DNA of 64,000 bases, from contig CAMYMC010000015.1 of the NCBI GenBank assembly GCA_947259365.1, positions 1 to 64,000 on the forward strand, in the 5' to 3' direction. The notes beneath the pieces are model-generated. The model was not told the origin of the DNA and made no database searches. It was given only the letters and a program-made list of their open reading frames with translations. A program made the translations under genes and the position numbers. This DNA is from an uncultured Acidimicrobiaceae bacterium. Its GTDB lineage: Bacteria; Actinomycetota; Acidimicrobiia; Spongiisociales; UBA5794. Positions 34,913 to 43,607 of this stretch are shown piece by piece (the first letter of the stretch is position 1; each line of letters starts with the position of its first letter).

Positions 34913-35464
34913 TCACGCCTCGCCGCCGGGTGCCCGGTCCTCGGGAGGCGGGCGGTCGTCGCCGAGGTCTGCATCGGTACCGGCGGGCTCGCGGTAGCCC
35001 ATTGCCAAGACGAGAGCGACGACGGCGAGGACGGCGGTGATCGCGGCGAGGGCGAGCCACCCCCACGGCGTCCCGGAACGACCGCCGGCGTCTCCGGGTA
35101 CGGCCGGGGTCGCGTCGCGCAAGACCGTGGGATCCACTCCGAGCTCGACGAGCGTGTGGACCTCGGAGCGCTCCGTGACGGCGCCGTCGAGGATCTCGAA
35201 CCCGATCCGCATGTCGGCGCGCCGCGGCAGCGTGAGACGGGCGCCCCACGCCCCGTCGCCGAGGTTCGACATCGGCACCCCGGCGCCGAACGCCGCACGG
35301 TCCGGCCCGTAGGGTTGCGCGAGCACGATCTCGGCACCGGTCTCGATCCCCACCACCACGTCGACGTCCACCTCCGACCCGGTCGCCGACACCGCGGTCG
35401 CCTCGGCCTCGCCGAACGGAGGCGTGAGCGCCACCGACAACAGGACGACAGCGAGATAGGTCAT
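34913..35464 (-). CDS. Exported membrane-anchored protein, YcnI/DUF1775-like
   Basis: The 183-residue protein has a short N-terminal signal ([20 protein letters not shown]). An immunoglobulin-like beta domain follows with [15 protein letters not shown] and [20 protein letters not shown], then a membrane helix [21 protein letters not shown] and an acidic cytoplasmic tail. The layout resembles YcnI-type copper-associated proteins, but the N-terminal histidine ligand expected for YcnI is not seen, so the family is tentative. TAACGT (35477-35472) lies 7 nt before the ATG, a leaderless pattern. Confidence 0.6.
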   Translation of the reverse strand: MTYLAVVLLSVALTPPFGEAEATAVSATGSEVDVDVVVGIETGAEIVLAQPYGPDRAAFGAGVPMSNLGDGAWGARLTLPRRADMRIGFEILDGAVTERSEVHTLVELGVDPTVLRDATPAVPGDAGGRSGTPWGWLALAAITAVLAVVALVLAMGYREPAGTDADLGDDRPPPEDRAPGGEA

Positions 35465-35536
35465 CGCGGCGACGTTACCGGCGCGGTCGCGGCTGCCGTG
35501 CCCCGCCCGGGCCCTCCCCGACGCGGTGGCACGGTC

Positions 35537-35565
35537 TTGCACGGCGACGTTCGCCCGACTATCAC
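35537..35565 (+). promoter_or_regulatory. Candidate leuCD promoter
   Basis: TTGCAC (35537-35542) and TATCAC (35560-35565) are separated by 17 bp. A start near 35572 would give a 16-nt leader carrying the GGAGGA ribosome site of leuC. No attenuator or T-box fits in this space. Confidence 0.4.
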
Positions 35566-35587
35566 GCACCCACACGACGGAGGACGA

Positions 35588-36997
35588 ATGGCGGCGGCGA
35601 GAACGATCTTCGACAAGATCTGGGAAGACCACGTCGTACGTCGCGGCGACGGCGAACCGGATCTCCTCTACATCGATCTCCACCTCGTCCACGAAGTCAC
35701 CTCGCCGCAGGCGTTCGAGTCGCTCGGGCTCGAAGGGCGCTCCGTTCGCCGGCCCGACCTGACGCTGGCGACCGTTGATCACGGGGTGCCCACCGAGGGC
35801 CGGGCGCTCGGGATCCGGGACCCGCTCTCCAAACTGCAGATCGACACGCTCGTCCGCAACTGTGCCGACCACGGCATCACCCTCTACGGGATCGACGACC
35901 CGCGCCAGGGCATCGTCCACGTCATCGGGCCCGAGCAGGGCGTGACCCAACCGGGCATGACGATCGTGTGTGGGGACTCGCACACGGCGACCCACGGCGC
36001 GTTCGGTGCGCTCGCCTTCGGCATCGGCACCTCCGAGGTCGAGCACGTCCTCGCCACCCAGACGCTGCCTCAGGTCAAGCCGCGGTCGATGGCCATCACG
36101 GTGGAAGGCGAGCTGGGGGCCGGCGTCACCGCCAAGGACGTCATCCTGGGCATCATCGCCCGTATCGGCGTCGGCGGCGGCACCGGCCACGTCGTCGAAT
36201 ACCGCGGCGCGACGATCGCCGGCCTCTCCATGGAGGAGCGGATGACGGTGTGCAACATGTCGATCGAAGCCGGGGCGCGAGCCGGCCTCGTCGCTCCGGA
36301 CGACGCGACGTTCGCCTACCTCGAGGGCAGGCCTCACGCGCCCGCCGGGCAAGAGTGGGACCGGGCACTGGAGTACTGGCGCTCGCTGCCGACCGACCCC
36401 GACGCCGGGTACGACACGGCGATCGACATCGACGCCGCCGGCCTCGAGCCCTATGTGTCGTGGGGCACGAACCCGGCTCAGTCACAGCCGGTGACCGGCG
36501 CCGTGCCCGATCCGGCGGAGTTCGAGGACCTCTTGGAGAGGGAGGCCGCCGAGCGGGCACTCGCCTATATGGACCTCGAGCCGGGGACACCGATTCGCGA
36601 CATCAGGGTGGACCGGGTGTTCTTCGGGTCCTGCACGAACGCGAGGATCGAGGACTTGCGGGCGGGCGCCGCCGTCATTCGCGGCCGGGAGGTGCACCCC
36701 GACGTCGCGGCGATGGTGGTGCCCGGCTCGGGACTCGTGAAGCTCCAGGCCGAGGAGGAAGGCCTCGACCGGGTCTTCGTCGAGGCCGGGTTCGAGTGGC
36801 GCGACGCCGGGTGCTCGATGTGCCTCGGGATGAACCCGGACATCCTCATGCCCGGCGAGCGGTGCGCGTCGACCTCGAACCGCAACTTCGAGGGCCGCCA
36901 GGGCCGGCGAGGCCGGACCCATCTCGTGAGCCCGCAGATGGCCGTCGCCGCCGCCATCGCCGGCCACTTCGTCGACGTGAGGGAGTGGGGCCGGTGA
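35588..36997 (+). CDS. leuC: 3-isopropylmalate dehydratase large subunit
   Basis: The 469-residue aconitase-family protein catalyses the isomerisation of 2- to 3-isopropylmalate in leucine synthesis. The 4Fe-4S cysteines are in [14 protein letters not shown] and [11 protein letters not shown], and the substrate loops [14 protein letters not shown] and [13 protein letters not shown] are intact. The ATG at 35588 follows GGAGGA. The gene overlaps leuD by GTGA. Confidence 0.97.
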   Translation: MAAARTIFDKIWEDHVVRRGDGEPDLLYIDLHLVHEVTSPQAFESLGLEGRSVRRPDLTLATVDHGVPTEGRALGIRDPLSKLQIDTLVRNCADHGITLYGIDDPRQGIVHVIGPEQGVTQPGMTIVCGDSHTATHGAFGALAFGIGTSEVEHVLATQTLPQVKPRSMAITVEGELGAGVTAKDVILGIIARIGVGGGTGHVVEYRGATIAGLSMEERMTVCNMSIEAGARAGLVAPDDATFAYLEGRPHAPAGQEWDRALEYWRSLPTDPDAGYDTAIDIDAAGLEPYVSWGTNPAQSQPVTGAVPDPAEFEDLLEREAAERALAYMDLEPGTPIRDIRVDRVFFGSCTNARIEDLRAGAAVIRGREVHPDVAAMVVPGSGLVKLQAEEEGLDRVFVEAGFEWRDAGCSMCLGMNPDILMPGERCASTSNRNFEGRQGRRGRTHLVSPQMAVAAAIAGHFVDVREWGR

Positions 36998-37599
36998 GAG
37001 CAGTCGGGATCATCGAGGGGAAGATGGCGCCGCTGCCGCGCGCCAACGTCGACACCGACCAGATCATGCCGAAGCAGTACCTCAAACGCGTCGAGCGGAC
37101 CGGGTTCGGGCCCTTCCTCTTCCACGACTGGGCACACGACGAGGAGGGCGAGCCCGTGCCCGAGTTCGTGTTGAACCGGCCCGAGTACGCGGATGCCGTC
37201 GTGCTCGTCAGCGGGCCCAACTTCGGCTCCGGCTCGTCGCGGGAGCATGCCCCGTGGGGATTGGAGGACCGTGGCTTCCGGGCCGTGGTAGCACCGTCGT
37301 TCGCCGACATCTTCTTCAACAACTGCATCAACATCGGGTTGCTACCGGTGGTGCTGACCGAGCCGGAGGTGGCCCGGCTGACCGAGATCGCGGCAAACCC
37401 CTCCAACCACGTCACGATCGACCTCGAGCGTCAGACCGTGACGGCGGAGGGCTTCGGCGCGCGGTTCGACATCGACGCCTTCGCCAAGCACCGGCTCGGC
37501 CACGGCCTCGACGCCATCGCCCTCACCCTGGAGCACCTCGGTGCGATCGAGGACTTCGAGCGTCGGCGCCCAACGTTCGCTCCCCGCCCGGGGTCGTGA
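36994..37599 (+). CDS. leuD: 3-isopropylmalate dehydratase small subunit
   Basis: The 201-residue swivel-domain subunit carries [27 protein letters not shown] and [17 protein letters not shown], all typical of LeuD. It completes the LeuCD heterodimer. The GTG start at 36994 overlaps the leuC stop. The track shows it only within a longer out-of-frame ORF that begins inside leuC. Confidence 0.97.
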   Translation: MRAVGIIEGKMAPLPRANVDTDQIMPKQYLKRVERTGFGPFLFHDWAHDEEGEPVPEFVLNRPEYADAVVLVSGPNFGSGSSREHAPWGLEDRGFRAVVAPSFADIFFNNCINIGLLPVVLTEPEVARLTEIAANPSNHVTIDLERQTVTAEGFGARFDIDAFAKHRLGHGLDAIALTLEHLGAIEDFERRRPTFAPRPGS

Positions 37600-37700
37600 A
37601 CAGCGCGGCGGCCGCCGCGATCGCCGTCGTGGTCCTCATCGCCGCCTGCACCGCCGACGGGCTCGACGCCGCCGGGAACGTCATCGACAGCGCCGGGTGA
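37596..37700 (+). CDS. Possible 34-residue lipoprotein overlapping leuD
   Basis: A GTG overlapping the leuD stop (GTGA) opens a 34-codon frame with a hydrophobic helix and lipobox VLIAACTADG, then GLDAAGNVIDSAG and a stop. It has the build of a minimal lipoprotein. It could be a chance frame in GC-rich DNA, but the overlap matches real gene junctions in this genome. No family recognised. Confidence 0.4.
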   Translation: MNSAAAAAIAVVVLIAACTADGLDAAGNVIDSAG

Positions 37701-37709
37701 CGGCGCGCC

Positions 37710-37787
37710 TCAGTGCCGGTGATCGTGCCCCCCACCGTGGTCGTGGTCCGCTGGTGAGCCCGGACCGGGCTCAGGATCGGGGCCCAC
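37710..37787 (-). other. In-frame His-rich extension after the UGA of the Cys-rich peptide
   Basis: Directly after the TGA at 37790-37788 the same frame stays open for 25 codons before another TGA. The encoded segment is Pro/Gly/Asp-rich and ends DHDHGGGHDHRH, five histidines in twelve residues. This could be read-through (Sec or other recoding), a separate GTG-initiated peptide, or chance. Confidence 0.35.
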
Positions 37788-37940
37788 TCAACATCCGGGC
37801 TCGCCGTGGTTTCCGCAGCAACTCGACCCCGTCCTCAGCTTGATGAGGTTGTTCTTGGCGGCGACGCGGACCTTCTCGAAGAACGGGAGATCCGACGAGT
37901 TCCAGTTGGAGACACCGCCGCCGATGCTTGGTCGTGGCAT
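37788..37940 (-). CDS. Small Cys-rich conserved protein (50 aa, CCGNHGEPGC end)
   Basis: The 50-residue protein reads MPRPSIGGGVSNWNSSDLPF, a basic middle FEKVRVAAKNNLIKLRTGSS, and ends CCGNHGEPGC. The dense Cys-Cys-x-x-His-x-x-x-x-Cys end could bind a metal. Short proteins with such ends occur in actinobacteria and relatives to my memory, but no function is known. The ATG at 37940 is supported by TACGGT six bases upstream (leaderless). The track ORF starts earlier at 38120 in antisense to the neighbour. Confidence 0.65.
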   Translation of the reverse strand: MPRPSIGGGVSNWNSSDLPFFEKVRVAAKNNLIKLRTGSSCCGNHGEPGC

Positions 37941-37977
37941 CGCCCGACCGTAGCAGCCGTTTGGGTACGCTCCGGCA
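37941..37977. promoter_or_regulatory. 37-bp divergent region with two leaderless -10 boxes
   Basis: TACGGT (37952-37947, minus) and TACGCT (37966-37971, plus) each sit 6 nt before a start codon and are only 13 bp apart. Their -35 regions must overlap the other promoter. Confidence 0.5.
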
Positions 37978-38343
37978 ATGGAACGTCCCACCCGCCGCGA
38001 CCAGGCCAGGGCCATCCTCCGCCGGCGGGGCCGGGCGCTCGCCTCGGAGATCCTCGGGAGGAGAGCGATCTCGGCTGCGGACTTCGACGAGGCGTTCAAT
38101 CTGGAGCGCATCGACCTCATCGCCGAGATCCCGACACCGGCGGCGATGATGGCCCTCGGCCGCAGCGTCGTGGGACCGCGTGACGGCCTCTACGTGCTCG
38201 ACGACGGTGGCACCTACCGCATCTACATCCAGGAGAGGGGCATCACATCGAAGGAGGTGCGCGGAGCCGGCTTCGACGAGGCGCGGGAGGCGGTCATCGA
38301 CCGGATCATCGAGCTCAGCGGGCTTCCCCTCTCCATCACGTGA
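37978..38343 (+). CDS. Conserved hypothetical protein (121 aa)
   Basis: The soluble 121-residue protein starts with a basic segment (RPTRRDQARAILRRRGRALASEIL) and has a compact C-terminal half: GLYVLDDGGTYRIYIQERG followed by a helix. I recognise no family or catalytic motif. It is divergent from the Cys-rich peptide gene across 37 bp and nearly meets the convergent glycerophosphodiesterase gene (10 bp). Confidence 0.72.
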   Translation: MERPTRRDQARAILRRRGRALASEILGRRAISAADFDEAFNLERIDLIAEIPTPAAMMALGRSVVGPRDGLYVLDDGGTYRIYIQERGITSKEVRGAGFDEAREAVIDRIIELSGLPLSIT

Positions 38344-38353
38344 CCGCCCGCCC

Positions 38354-39136
38354 TCAGCGCCCCCACCGCTCCGCCATCACCCGGTTGAGCACGTCGGGTC
38401 GGTCGGTGACGATGCCGTCGACCCCGAGGTCGAGCAGGCGCGCCATGTCCCCTGCCTCGTTCACCGTCCAGACGTGAAGCTGGGCGCCGGCGGCGTGGAC
38501 GGCCGCGACGAGCCGGGCGTCGATGCGGGCGGGCGAGTCGAACGGCAGCTGGTACGCCGCGACCGGGCTCCGCAGGGTCCTCCCCACCCGGGAGGCGAGC
38601 CACATCGCCCCTGCCGTGAGCGGGCCCGCCGAGGTGGCGACGGCGTCGCCCATGATCCGCCGGTACCGGCTGAGGCGGCGGTCGTGGAAGCTCCCGATGA
38701 GCGTCGAGTCCTCCCGCTTCAGCCGCCGGATGACCTCGGCGACGTGCCACTCCATCCCCGGCCCCTTGATGTCGATGTTGAAATGGACGTGGGGAAAGGT
38801 GAGGAGCACTTCCTCGAGCGACGAGATCGCGACCCCGGTGCTCCGGAACGGGTGGCCGCCCGCCGGATCGAAGTGATAGGCGGCGTCGAGGCGCGCCAAC
38901 TCGGCAAAGCGCCATTCGCGCACGAGTCCGGCCCCGTTCGTCACCCGCTCGAGCGTCGCGTCGTGGAACACGACGACGACGTCGTCGTGGGTGATGCGGA
39001 CATCGGTCTCGATGTACACGCAGCCGAGCTCGACGGCCCCGTGGAATGCCGCGAGCGTGTTCTCCGGCCACAGGATCCTGCTGCCACGATGGGCGAGCCT
39101 GATCGGATGCTCGAGGGCGAGGTACGGGTGGGTCAC
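38354..39136 (-). CDS. Glycerophosphodiester phosphodiesterase family protein
   Basis: The 260-residue TIM-barrel protein has the GDPD signatures AHRGSRILWPENTLAAF, YIETDVRITHDDVVVVFHD and the C-terminal QLHVWTVNEAGDMARLLDLGVDGIVTDRP. It should hydrolyse glycerophosphodiesters to glycerol-3-phosphate. No signal peptide is seen, so it is probably cytoplasmic. The GTG at 39136 lies 8 nt after the AIM24 stop, replacing the longer ORF start. No clear ribosome site, so coupling to the upstream gene is likely. Confidence 0.88.
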   Translation of the reverse strand: MTHPYLALEHPIRLAHRGSRILWPENTLAAFHGAVELGCVYIETDVRITHDDVVVVFHDATLERVTNGAGLVREWRFAELARLDAAYHFDPAGGHPFRSTGVAISSLEEVLLTFPHVHFNIDIKGPGMEWHVAEVIRRLKREDSTLIGSFHDRRLSRYRRIMGDAVATSAGPLTAGAMWLASRVGRTLRSPVAAYQLPFDSPARIDARLVAAVHAAGAQLHVWTVNEAGDMARLLDLGVDGIVTDRPDVLNRVMAERWGR

Positions 39137-39144
39137 GGGGGGCG

Positions 39145-39921
39145 CTAGCGCTCGAAGATGTTGGACAGGCCCCCGATGACCGACCCCTCGTCCTGGGACG
39201 AGCCCCCGCCCAACGGCGCGATCCGGTCGGCGAGCCTCGAGAACGGCAACGACTGGAGCCACACCCTGCCGGTCCCGTGGAGGGTGGCGAGGAAGAGGCC
39301 CTCGCCCCCGAAGACCTGCGACTTCAGCTTCCCCGCTCGTTCGATCGCGTAGTCGATCGTCGGCTCGAACGCCACGATGCAGCCGGTGTCGACGCGGAGC
39401 CGCTCGCCCATGAGCCGCTTCTCGATGATCGTCCCTCCGGCGTGGAGAAAGGCGAGCCCGTCGCCGCTGACATCCTGGAGGATGAAGCCCTCGCCGCCGA
39501 AGAATCCGGTGCCGAGACGTTTGTTGAAGACGATGCCGATCTTGGTGCCCATGGCGGCGCAGAGGAACGCGTCCTTCTGACAGATGAGCCGCCCGCCGAT
39601 CTCGGCCAGGTCGACGGGCACGATCTTGCCAGGATAGGGAGCGGCGAACGCCACCTTGCTGCGGCCGCCGCCGCGGTTGGTGAAGTGGGTCATGAAGACC
39701 GACTCCCCGGTGATGGCGCGCTTGCCGGCCGCCTTCAACTTCCCGAACAGGCCTTGGTCGGGATCGGAGCCGTCGCCCATCTTCGTCTCGAACTCGATAC
39801 CGTCGTCGAGGTACATCATCGCCCCCGCCTCGGCGACCACCGTCTCGGCAGGATCGAGCCCGATCTCGACGAACTGCAGATCGTCGCCGAACACCTCGTA
39901 GTCGACCTCGTGACTGCGCAC
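39145..39921 (-). CDS. AIM24/TIGR00266 family protein
   Basis: The 258-residue beta-rich protein shows repeated strands typical of the AIM24 fold ([66 protein letters not shown]). Bacterial members are poorly characterised; several occur with stress and membrane genes. The GTG at 39921 follows GAGGAGG. The upstream 77 residues of the track ORF are Arg-rich and non-coding. It is followed directly by the glycerophosphodiesterase gene. Confidence 0.87.
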   Translation of the reverse strand: MRSHEVDYEVFGDDLQFVEIGLDPAETVVAEAGAMMYLDDGIEFETKMGDGSDPDQGLFGKLKAAGKRAITGESVFMTHFTNRGGGRSKVAFAAPYPGKIVPVDLAEIGGRLICQKDAFLCAAMGTKIGIVFNKRLGTGFFGGEGFILQDVSGDGLAFLHAGGTIIEKRLMGERLRVDTGCIVAFEPTIDYAIERAGKLKSQVFGGEGLFLATLHGTGRVWLQSLPFSRLADRIAPLGGGSSQDEGSVIGGLSNIFER

Positions 39922-40021
39922 TCGGACCTCCTCGGAGCCTGCCGCCGAGACTACGCGGCCGAGGCCAGACGCGAAACGACCGCCGACCGGGGCCGACGGT
40001 CGCCTGCGTGGTCGGGTCGGC

Positions 40022-40210
40022 TCAGACTGCGCCGCCGCCGCTCTCCTCGCCGCCCTCCTCGTCGCCGTCGAAGCGATCCTTGATGTCCTCGGCGACGTCC
40101 TTCGTCTTCTCCCAGGCGCCCTCGGCGGCGTCACCCGCCTTCTCGGCGACATCTCCGGCGGTCTCCTTCGCCGTGCCGAACCACTTCTTCAAGGTATCGA
40201 CAAAACCCAT
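40022..40210 (-). CDS. Small CsbD/LEA-like stress protein (62 aa)
   Basis: The 62-residue protein is an amphipathic helix of Lys/Glu/Ala repeats ([31 protein letters not shown]) with an acidic Gly-rich tail. This is the late-embryogenesis/CsbD/YtxH-like composition seen in general-stress proteins. It has an AAGGGATG ribosome site. Confidence 0.75.
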   Translation of the reverse strand: MGFVDTLKKWFGTAKETAGDVAEKAGDAAEGAWEKTKDVAEDIKDRFDGDEEGGEESGGGAV

Positions 40211-40239
40211 GGCACATCCCTTCTGGTGAACGTCGCGTC

Positions 40240-40245
40240 ATTGTA
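40240..40245 (-). promoter_or_regulatory. -10 box (TACAAT) of CsbD-like gene
   Basis: TACAAT on the minus strand lies 30 nt before the ATG, giving a leader of about 23 nt with the AAGGGATG site. It sits in the 48-bp gap downstream of hutH, so the gene is transcribed separately. Confidence 0.45.
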
Positions 40246-40258
40246 CGCGTGGCGGTCG

Positions 40259-41791
40259 TCACTCCGTCGCCGCAACGAGCTCCGAAACGGCGCCGGATTC
40301 GACGAGCCGGGCCACCGACTCGATGTCGCCCCCGATGGCGCGGTCCGCGTCGAGGGCCGGCACCACCGACCGGACCAGCTCGACGACGGCGGCCGTCCCG
40401 GCGGCGGGCCGTAGCGGGGCGCGAGCCTCGATCCCCTGACAGGCACACATCAGCTCGACGGCGACGGCGCGCATCGAGTTGGCGATGACCTCCTCGAGCT
40501 TGCGGGCCGCGCCCCAGCCCATCGAGACGTGGTCCTCCTGGAGGCCGGAGGTGGGGATGGACTCCACCGAGGCCGGGTGGGAGAGGACACGGTTCTCGGC
40601 GACGAGCGCGGCCGCGGTGTACTGGGCGAGCATGTACCCCGAGTCGAGGCCGGGCCGCCTGGCGAGGAACGCGGGGAGACCCGACGAGCGGTCGGGATCG
40701 AGGATCCGATCGGTGCGTCGCTCCGAGATGGAGCCGAGCTCGGTGGCGGCGATCGCCATGAAGTCGAGGGCAAACGCCAGCGGCTGACCGTGGAAGTTGC
40801 CCGCAGACACGACGTCGCCGGCGTCGGGGTAGACGATCGGGTTGTCGACGACCGACCCGAGCTCGCGCCCGAAGATGCTCGCGGCGAACTCGAAGACGTC
40901 CCGGGCGGCACCGTGCACCTGAGGCGCACAGCGCAGGCTGTAGGCGTCCTGAACGGCGTGGACGAAGTCGTCGGCATGGCTGGCGCCGATCTCGGAGCCG
41001 GCGATGAGCCGGGCGATGAGCGCCGCCGAGGCGGCCTGGCCGGGATGAGGTCGGAGTGCCTGGACGCGGGCCTCGAAGGGCCGGGCGGAGCCGAGCAGCG
41101 CCTCCACGCTGACCGCGCACGCCGCATCGGCGGCATCGGCGAGCCGGCGCGCGGCAACGAGGGAGAGAACACCGTGGGCGAGCATGCCTTCGGTGCCGTT
41201 GAGGAGGCTGAGCCCCTCCTTGGGCTCGAGCTCGAGCGGAGTGACGCCGTGGCGGTCGAGCACCCGGCGCGCCGGCTCCGGCGGCCCGCCCCCCTCCGAG
41301 AGCAGGCCCTCGCCGATGAGGGGAAGCGTGAGGTGGGCGAACGGCGCGAGGTCGCCGGAGGCACCGACCGAGCCTTGGGAAGGGACGACGGGGAGGAGGT
41401 CCCTCTCGAGCAACTCGAGGAGGCTGGCGACGACGACGGGACGGACGCCGGAGTAGCCCTGGGCGAGGGTGCGAGCGCGCAGCAGCAGCATCGCCCGTAC
41501 GACCTCGGGACGGAGCGGGTCGCCGACGCCGGCGGCGTGGCTGCGGAGCAGCCCGTACTGGAGCTCGGCCGCGTCGGCGGGAGCGACGTGAGTGCCGGCG
41601 AGAGCGCCGAAGCCGGTGGTGATCCCGTAGACGGTCTCGTCGCGCTCGAGGACGTCCCGAACGAGGGCGCGCGCCGGCCCCATCCGATCCTCGAGTCCCG
41701 GGCCCACCGACACCGTTGCCGAACCAGCGGCGACGGCGGCGACCTGCTCGATGGTGAGCGAGCCCCCATCGATGATGACGCTGTCGATCAT
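40259..41791 (-). CDS. hutH: Histidine ammonia-lyase
   Basis: The 510-residue enzyme deaminates histidine to urocanate. The MIO cofactor triad Ala-Ser-Gly is at residues 144-146 in GSVGASGDLAPFAH. YGITTGFGALA near the start and the FHGQPLAFALDFMAIA region are also conserved. It is the last gene of the hut operon. The ATG at 41791 overlaps the stop of the deformylase gene (ATGA), so the 773-residue track ORF is trimmed to this start. Confidence 0.96.
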   Translation of the reverse strand: MIDSVIIDGGSLTIEQVAAVAAGSATVSVGPGLEDRMGPARALVRDVLERDETVYGITTGFGALAGTHVAPADAAELQYGLLRSHAAGVGDPLRPEVVRAMLLLRARTLAQGYSGVRPVVVASLLELLERDLLPVVPSQGSVGASGDLAPFAHLTLPLIGEGLLSEGGGPPEPARRVLDRHGVTPLELEPKEGLSLLNGTEGMLAHGVLSLVAARRLADAADAACAVSVEALLGSARPFEARVQALRPHPGQAASAALIARLIAGSEIGASHADDFVHAVQDAYSLRCAPQVHGAARDVFEFAASIFGRELGSVVDNPIVYPDAGDVVSAGNFHGQPLAFALDFMAIAATELGSISERRTDRILDPDRSSGLPAFLARRPGLDSGYMLAQYTAAALVAENRVLSHPASVESIPTSGLQEDHVSMGWGAARKLEEVIANSMRAVAVELMCACQGIEARAPLRPAAGTAAVVELVRSVVPALDADRAIGGDIESVARLVESGAVSELVAATE

Positions 41792-42363
41792 GCTCCCTCC
41801 TCGATGCCGAGCGGCGCGATGCGCCTGGTGAACTCGGCGAGATGCCTCCGCTCGAACTCCTCCCAGGTCGTGAAGCTGCGGGAGTCCTCGACCCGGTCGA
41901 GGAACAGGAGCCCGTCGAGGTGATCCACCTCGTGCTGATAGGTGCCTGCGGTGAGCCCGCGAACCTCCTTGACGAACGGCGTGCCGTCCCGATCGAGGGC
42001 GCTCACCCGCACACCGACGTGGCGCCGCAGGTCGGCGCGCAGGGACGGCACGGAGAGGCATCCCTCGTTGTTGAGATACGTCTCGTCGCCGAGCGGCTCC
42101 AGGACGGGATTGACGACGACGGTGAGCGGTGCGTCGGGCTTGTACGGGTAGCGCCTGTTGTCGCGGACTTCGACGACGGCGATCCGCAGCGGCTCGTGGA
42201 CCTGGGGGGCGGCGATGCCGGCGCCGTCTGCGGCGCGCTTGGTGGCGATCATGTCGTCGATGAGTTGCTGGACCCGAGGGCTGTGCAGCTCGTCCGGCTC
42301 GACGTCGCGGGCAGGTCGGCGCAGGACCGGATGACCGACCTGGGCGATGGCGCGCACCGTCAT
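41788..42363 (-). CDS. def: Peptide deformylase family protein in hut operon
   Basis: The 191-residue protein has all three deformylase motifs: GAGIAAPQ (residues 48-54), EGCLSVP with metal ligand Cys102, and QHEVDHLDG (HExxH at 144-148). The family removes formyl groups from N-formylmethionyl peptides. Here it is overlapped on both sides (ATGA) by hutI and hutH. The pathway encoded by hutU-hutF-hutI yields N-formylglutamate and the operon has no hutG, so this protein may deformylate formylglutamate; that is inference. A housekeeping PDF merely located here is the alternative. The longer track ORF start lies inside hutI. Confidence 0.9.
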   Translation of the reverse strand: MTVRAIAQVGHPVLRRPARDVEPDELHSPRVQQLIDDMIATKRAADGAGIAAPQVHEPLRIAVVEVRDNRRYPYKPDAPLTVVVNPVLEPLGDETYLNNEGCLSVPSLRADLRRHVGVRVSALDRDGTPFVKEVRGLTAGTYQHEVDHLDGLLFLDRVEDSRSFTTWEEFERRHLAEFTRRIAPLGIEEGA

Positions 42364-43607
42364 CGCTTCGCCTCGTCGGCCTCGCCGTCCTCGGAGTCCC
42401 AGACGTGGGCAACGGTGCCGCGGATCGTGGCGTGGCACAACGGTGCGCCGATCCAGTAGGCGAGCTCGCCGGGCGCGTCCACGTTCCACACGGCGAGATC
42501 GGCGCGCATCCCCTCGGCGAGGACCCCGACGACGTCGCCGAGGCCCAGCGCCGCAGCGGCGTTGCGGGTGACGCCGGCAACCGCTTCGGCGGGAGTGAGA
42601 CCGAAACGGTTCACCGCCAGTGAGCAGGCGAGGGGGAGCGTCGCGAGCGGTGAGGTGCCGGGGTTGAGGTCGGTCGAGACTGCGATCGGCACACCGGCGG
42701 TGCGCAGGGCGCCGACCGGGGGCACCGCGTCCTCGGCCAGCAGGTATGAGGCCCCGGGAAGGAGCACGGCGACGGTCCCGGCCTGCGCCATCGCCGCGAT
42801 CCCTCGCTCGCCGACGTGCTCGAGGTGGTCGACGGAGAGCGCACCTCGCACCGCAGCCGCCGTCGCCCCGCCGAGGTCATCGAGCTGACCGGCATGGGCC
42901 TTCACCGCCAGCCCGTGGGCAACCGCGGTGTCGAGGACCCGCTCCGTCTCGGCGAGATCGAACCCGACCGTGTCGCAGAACACGTCGACGGCGTCGGCGA
43001 GGCCTTCCGCAGCCGCGGCAGGGATCATCTCCTCACAGACGAGGTCCACGTAGCCGGCACGATCGTCGCGGAACTCGGGCGGCACCGTGTGTGCCCCGAG
43101 CAGGGTCGTGACGACCGTCACCGGGACCGAATCCGGGATCCGCCTCGCCAGGCGCAACATCCGGAGCTCGGTGGCGACATCGAGCCCGTACCCGGACTTC
43201 ACCTCGATCGTCGTCGCCCCGGAGGCGGCGAGCCACCTGGCCCGTGTGGTGGCTGCGGCGAGCAGCTCCTCGTCGGCCGCGCCGCGGGTGGCGGCGACGG
43301 TGGCGGCGATTCCTCCGCCGCGACCGGCGATCTCCTCGTACGAGGTGCCGGTGAGGCGCTCCTCGAACTCACCGGCGCGGTTGCCGCCGAAGAGGAGATG
43401 GGTGTGGCAGTCGACGAGCCCGGGTGTCACCCACCGCCCGTCGAGCGACGAGACCCGGCCCGCGTCGGGTGCATCCGAAGCCGGGCCTACCCAGCTCACG
43501 TGGTCACCGGTGACGGCGATGGCGGCGTCGGTCATCGACCCGTACGGATCGTCCCCGGGCGCCATGGTGGCGACGTGGAGGTCGGTCAGGACGAGATCGG
43601 CGCTCAC
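42360..43607 (-). CDS. hutI: Imidazolonepropionase
   Basis: The 415-residue amidohydrolase opens imidazolone-propionate to N-formimino-glutamate. Metal and substrate motifs are present: VDCHTHLLFGGNRAGEFEERL near the N-terminus, EVKSGYGLD, the H-H pair around LLGAHTVPPEF and KAHAGQ, and SVDHLEHV and STDLNPGTSP further on. The GTG at 43607 overlaps the hutF stop, and the end overlaps the deformylase gene. The track ORF begins upstream in antisense sequence. Confidence 0.95.
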   Translation of the reverse strand: MSADLVLTDLHVATMAPGDDPYGSMTDAAIAVTGDHVSWVGPASDAPDAGRVSSLDGRWVTPGLVDCHTHLLFGGNRAGEFEERLTGTSYEEIAGRGGGIAATVAATRGAADEELLAAATTRARWLAASGATTIEVKSGYGLDVATELRMLRLARRIPDSVPVTVVTTLLGAHTVPPEFRDDRAGYVDLVCEEMIPAAAAEGLADAVDVFCDTVGFDLAETERVLDTAVAHGLAVKAHAGQLDDLGGATAAAVRGALSVDHLEHVGERGIAAMAQAGTVAVLLPGASYLLAEDAVPPVGALRTAGVPIAVSTDLNPGTSPLATLPLACSLAVNRFGLTPAEAVAGVTRNAAAALGLGDVVGVLAEGMRADLAVWNVDAPGELAYWIGAPLCHATIRGTVAHVWDSEDGEADEAKR

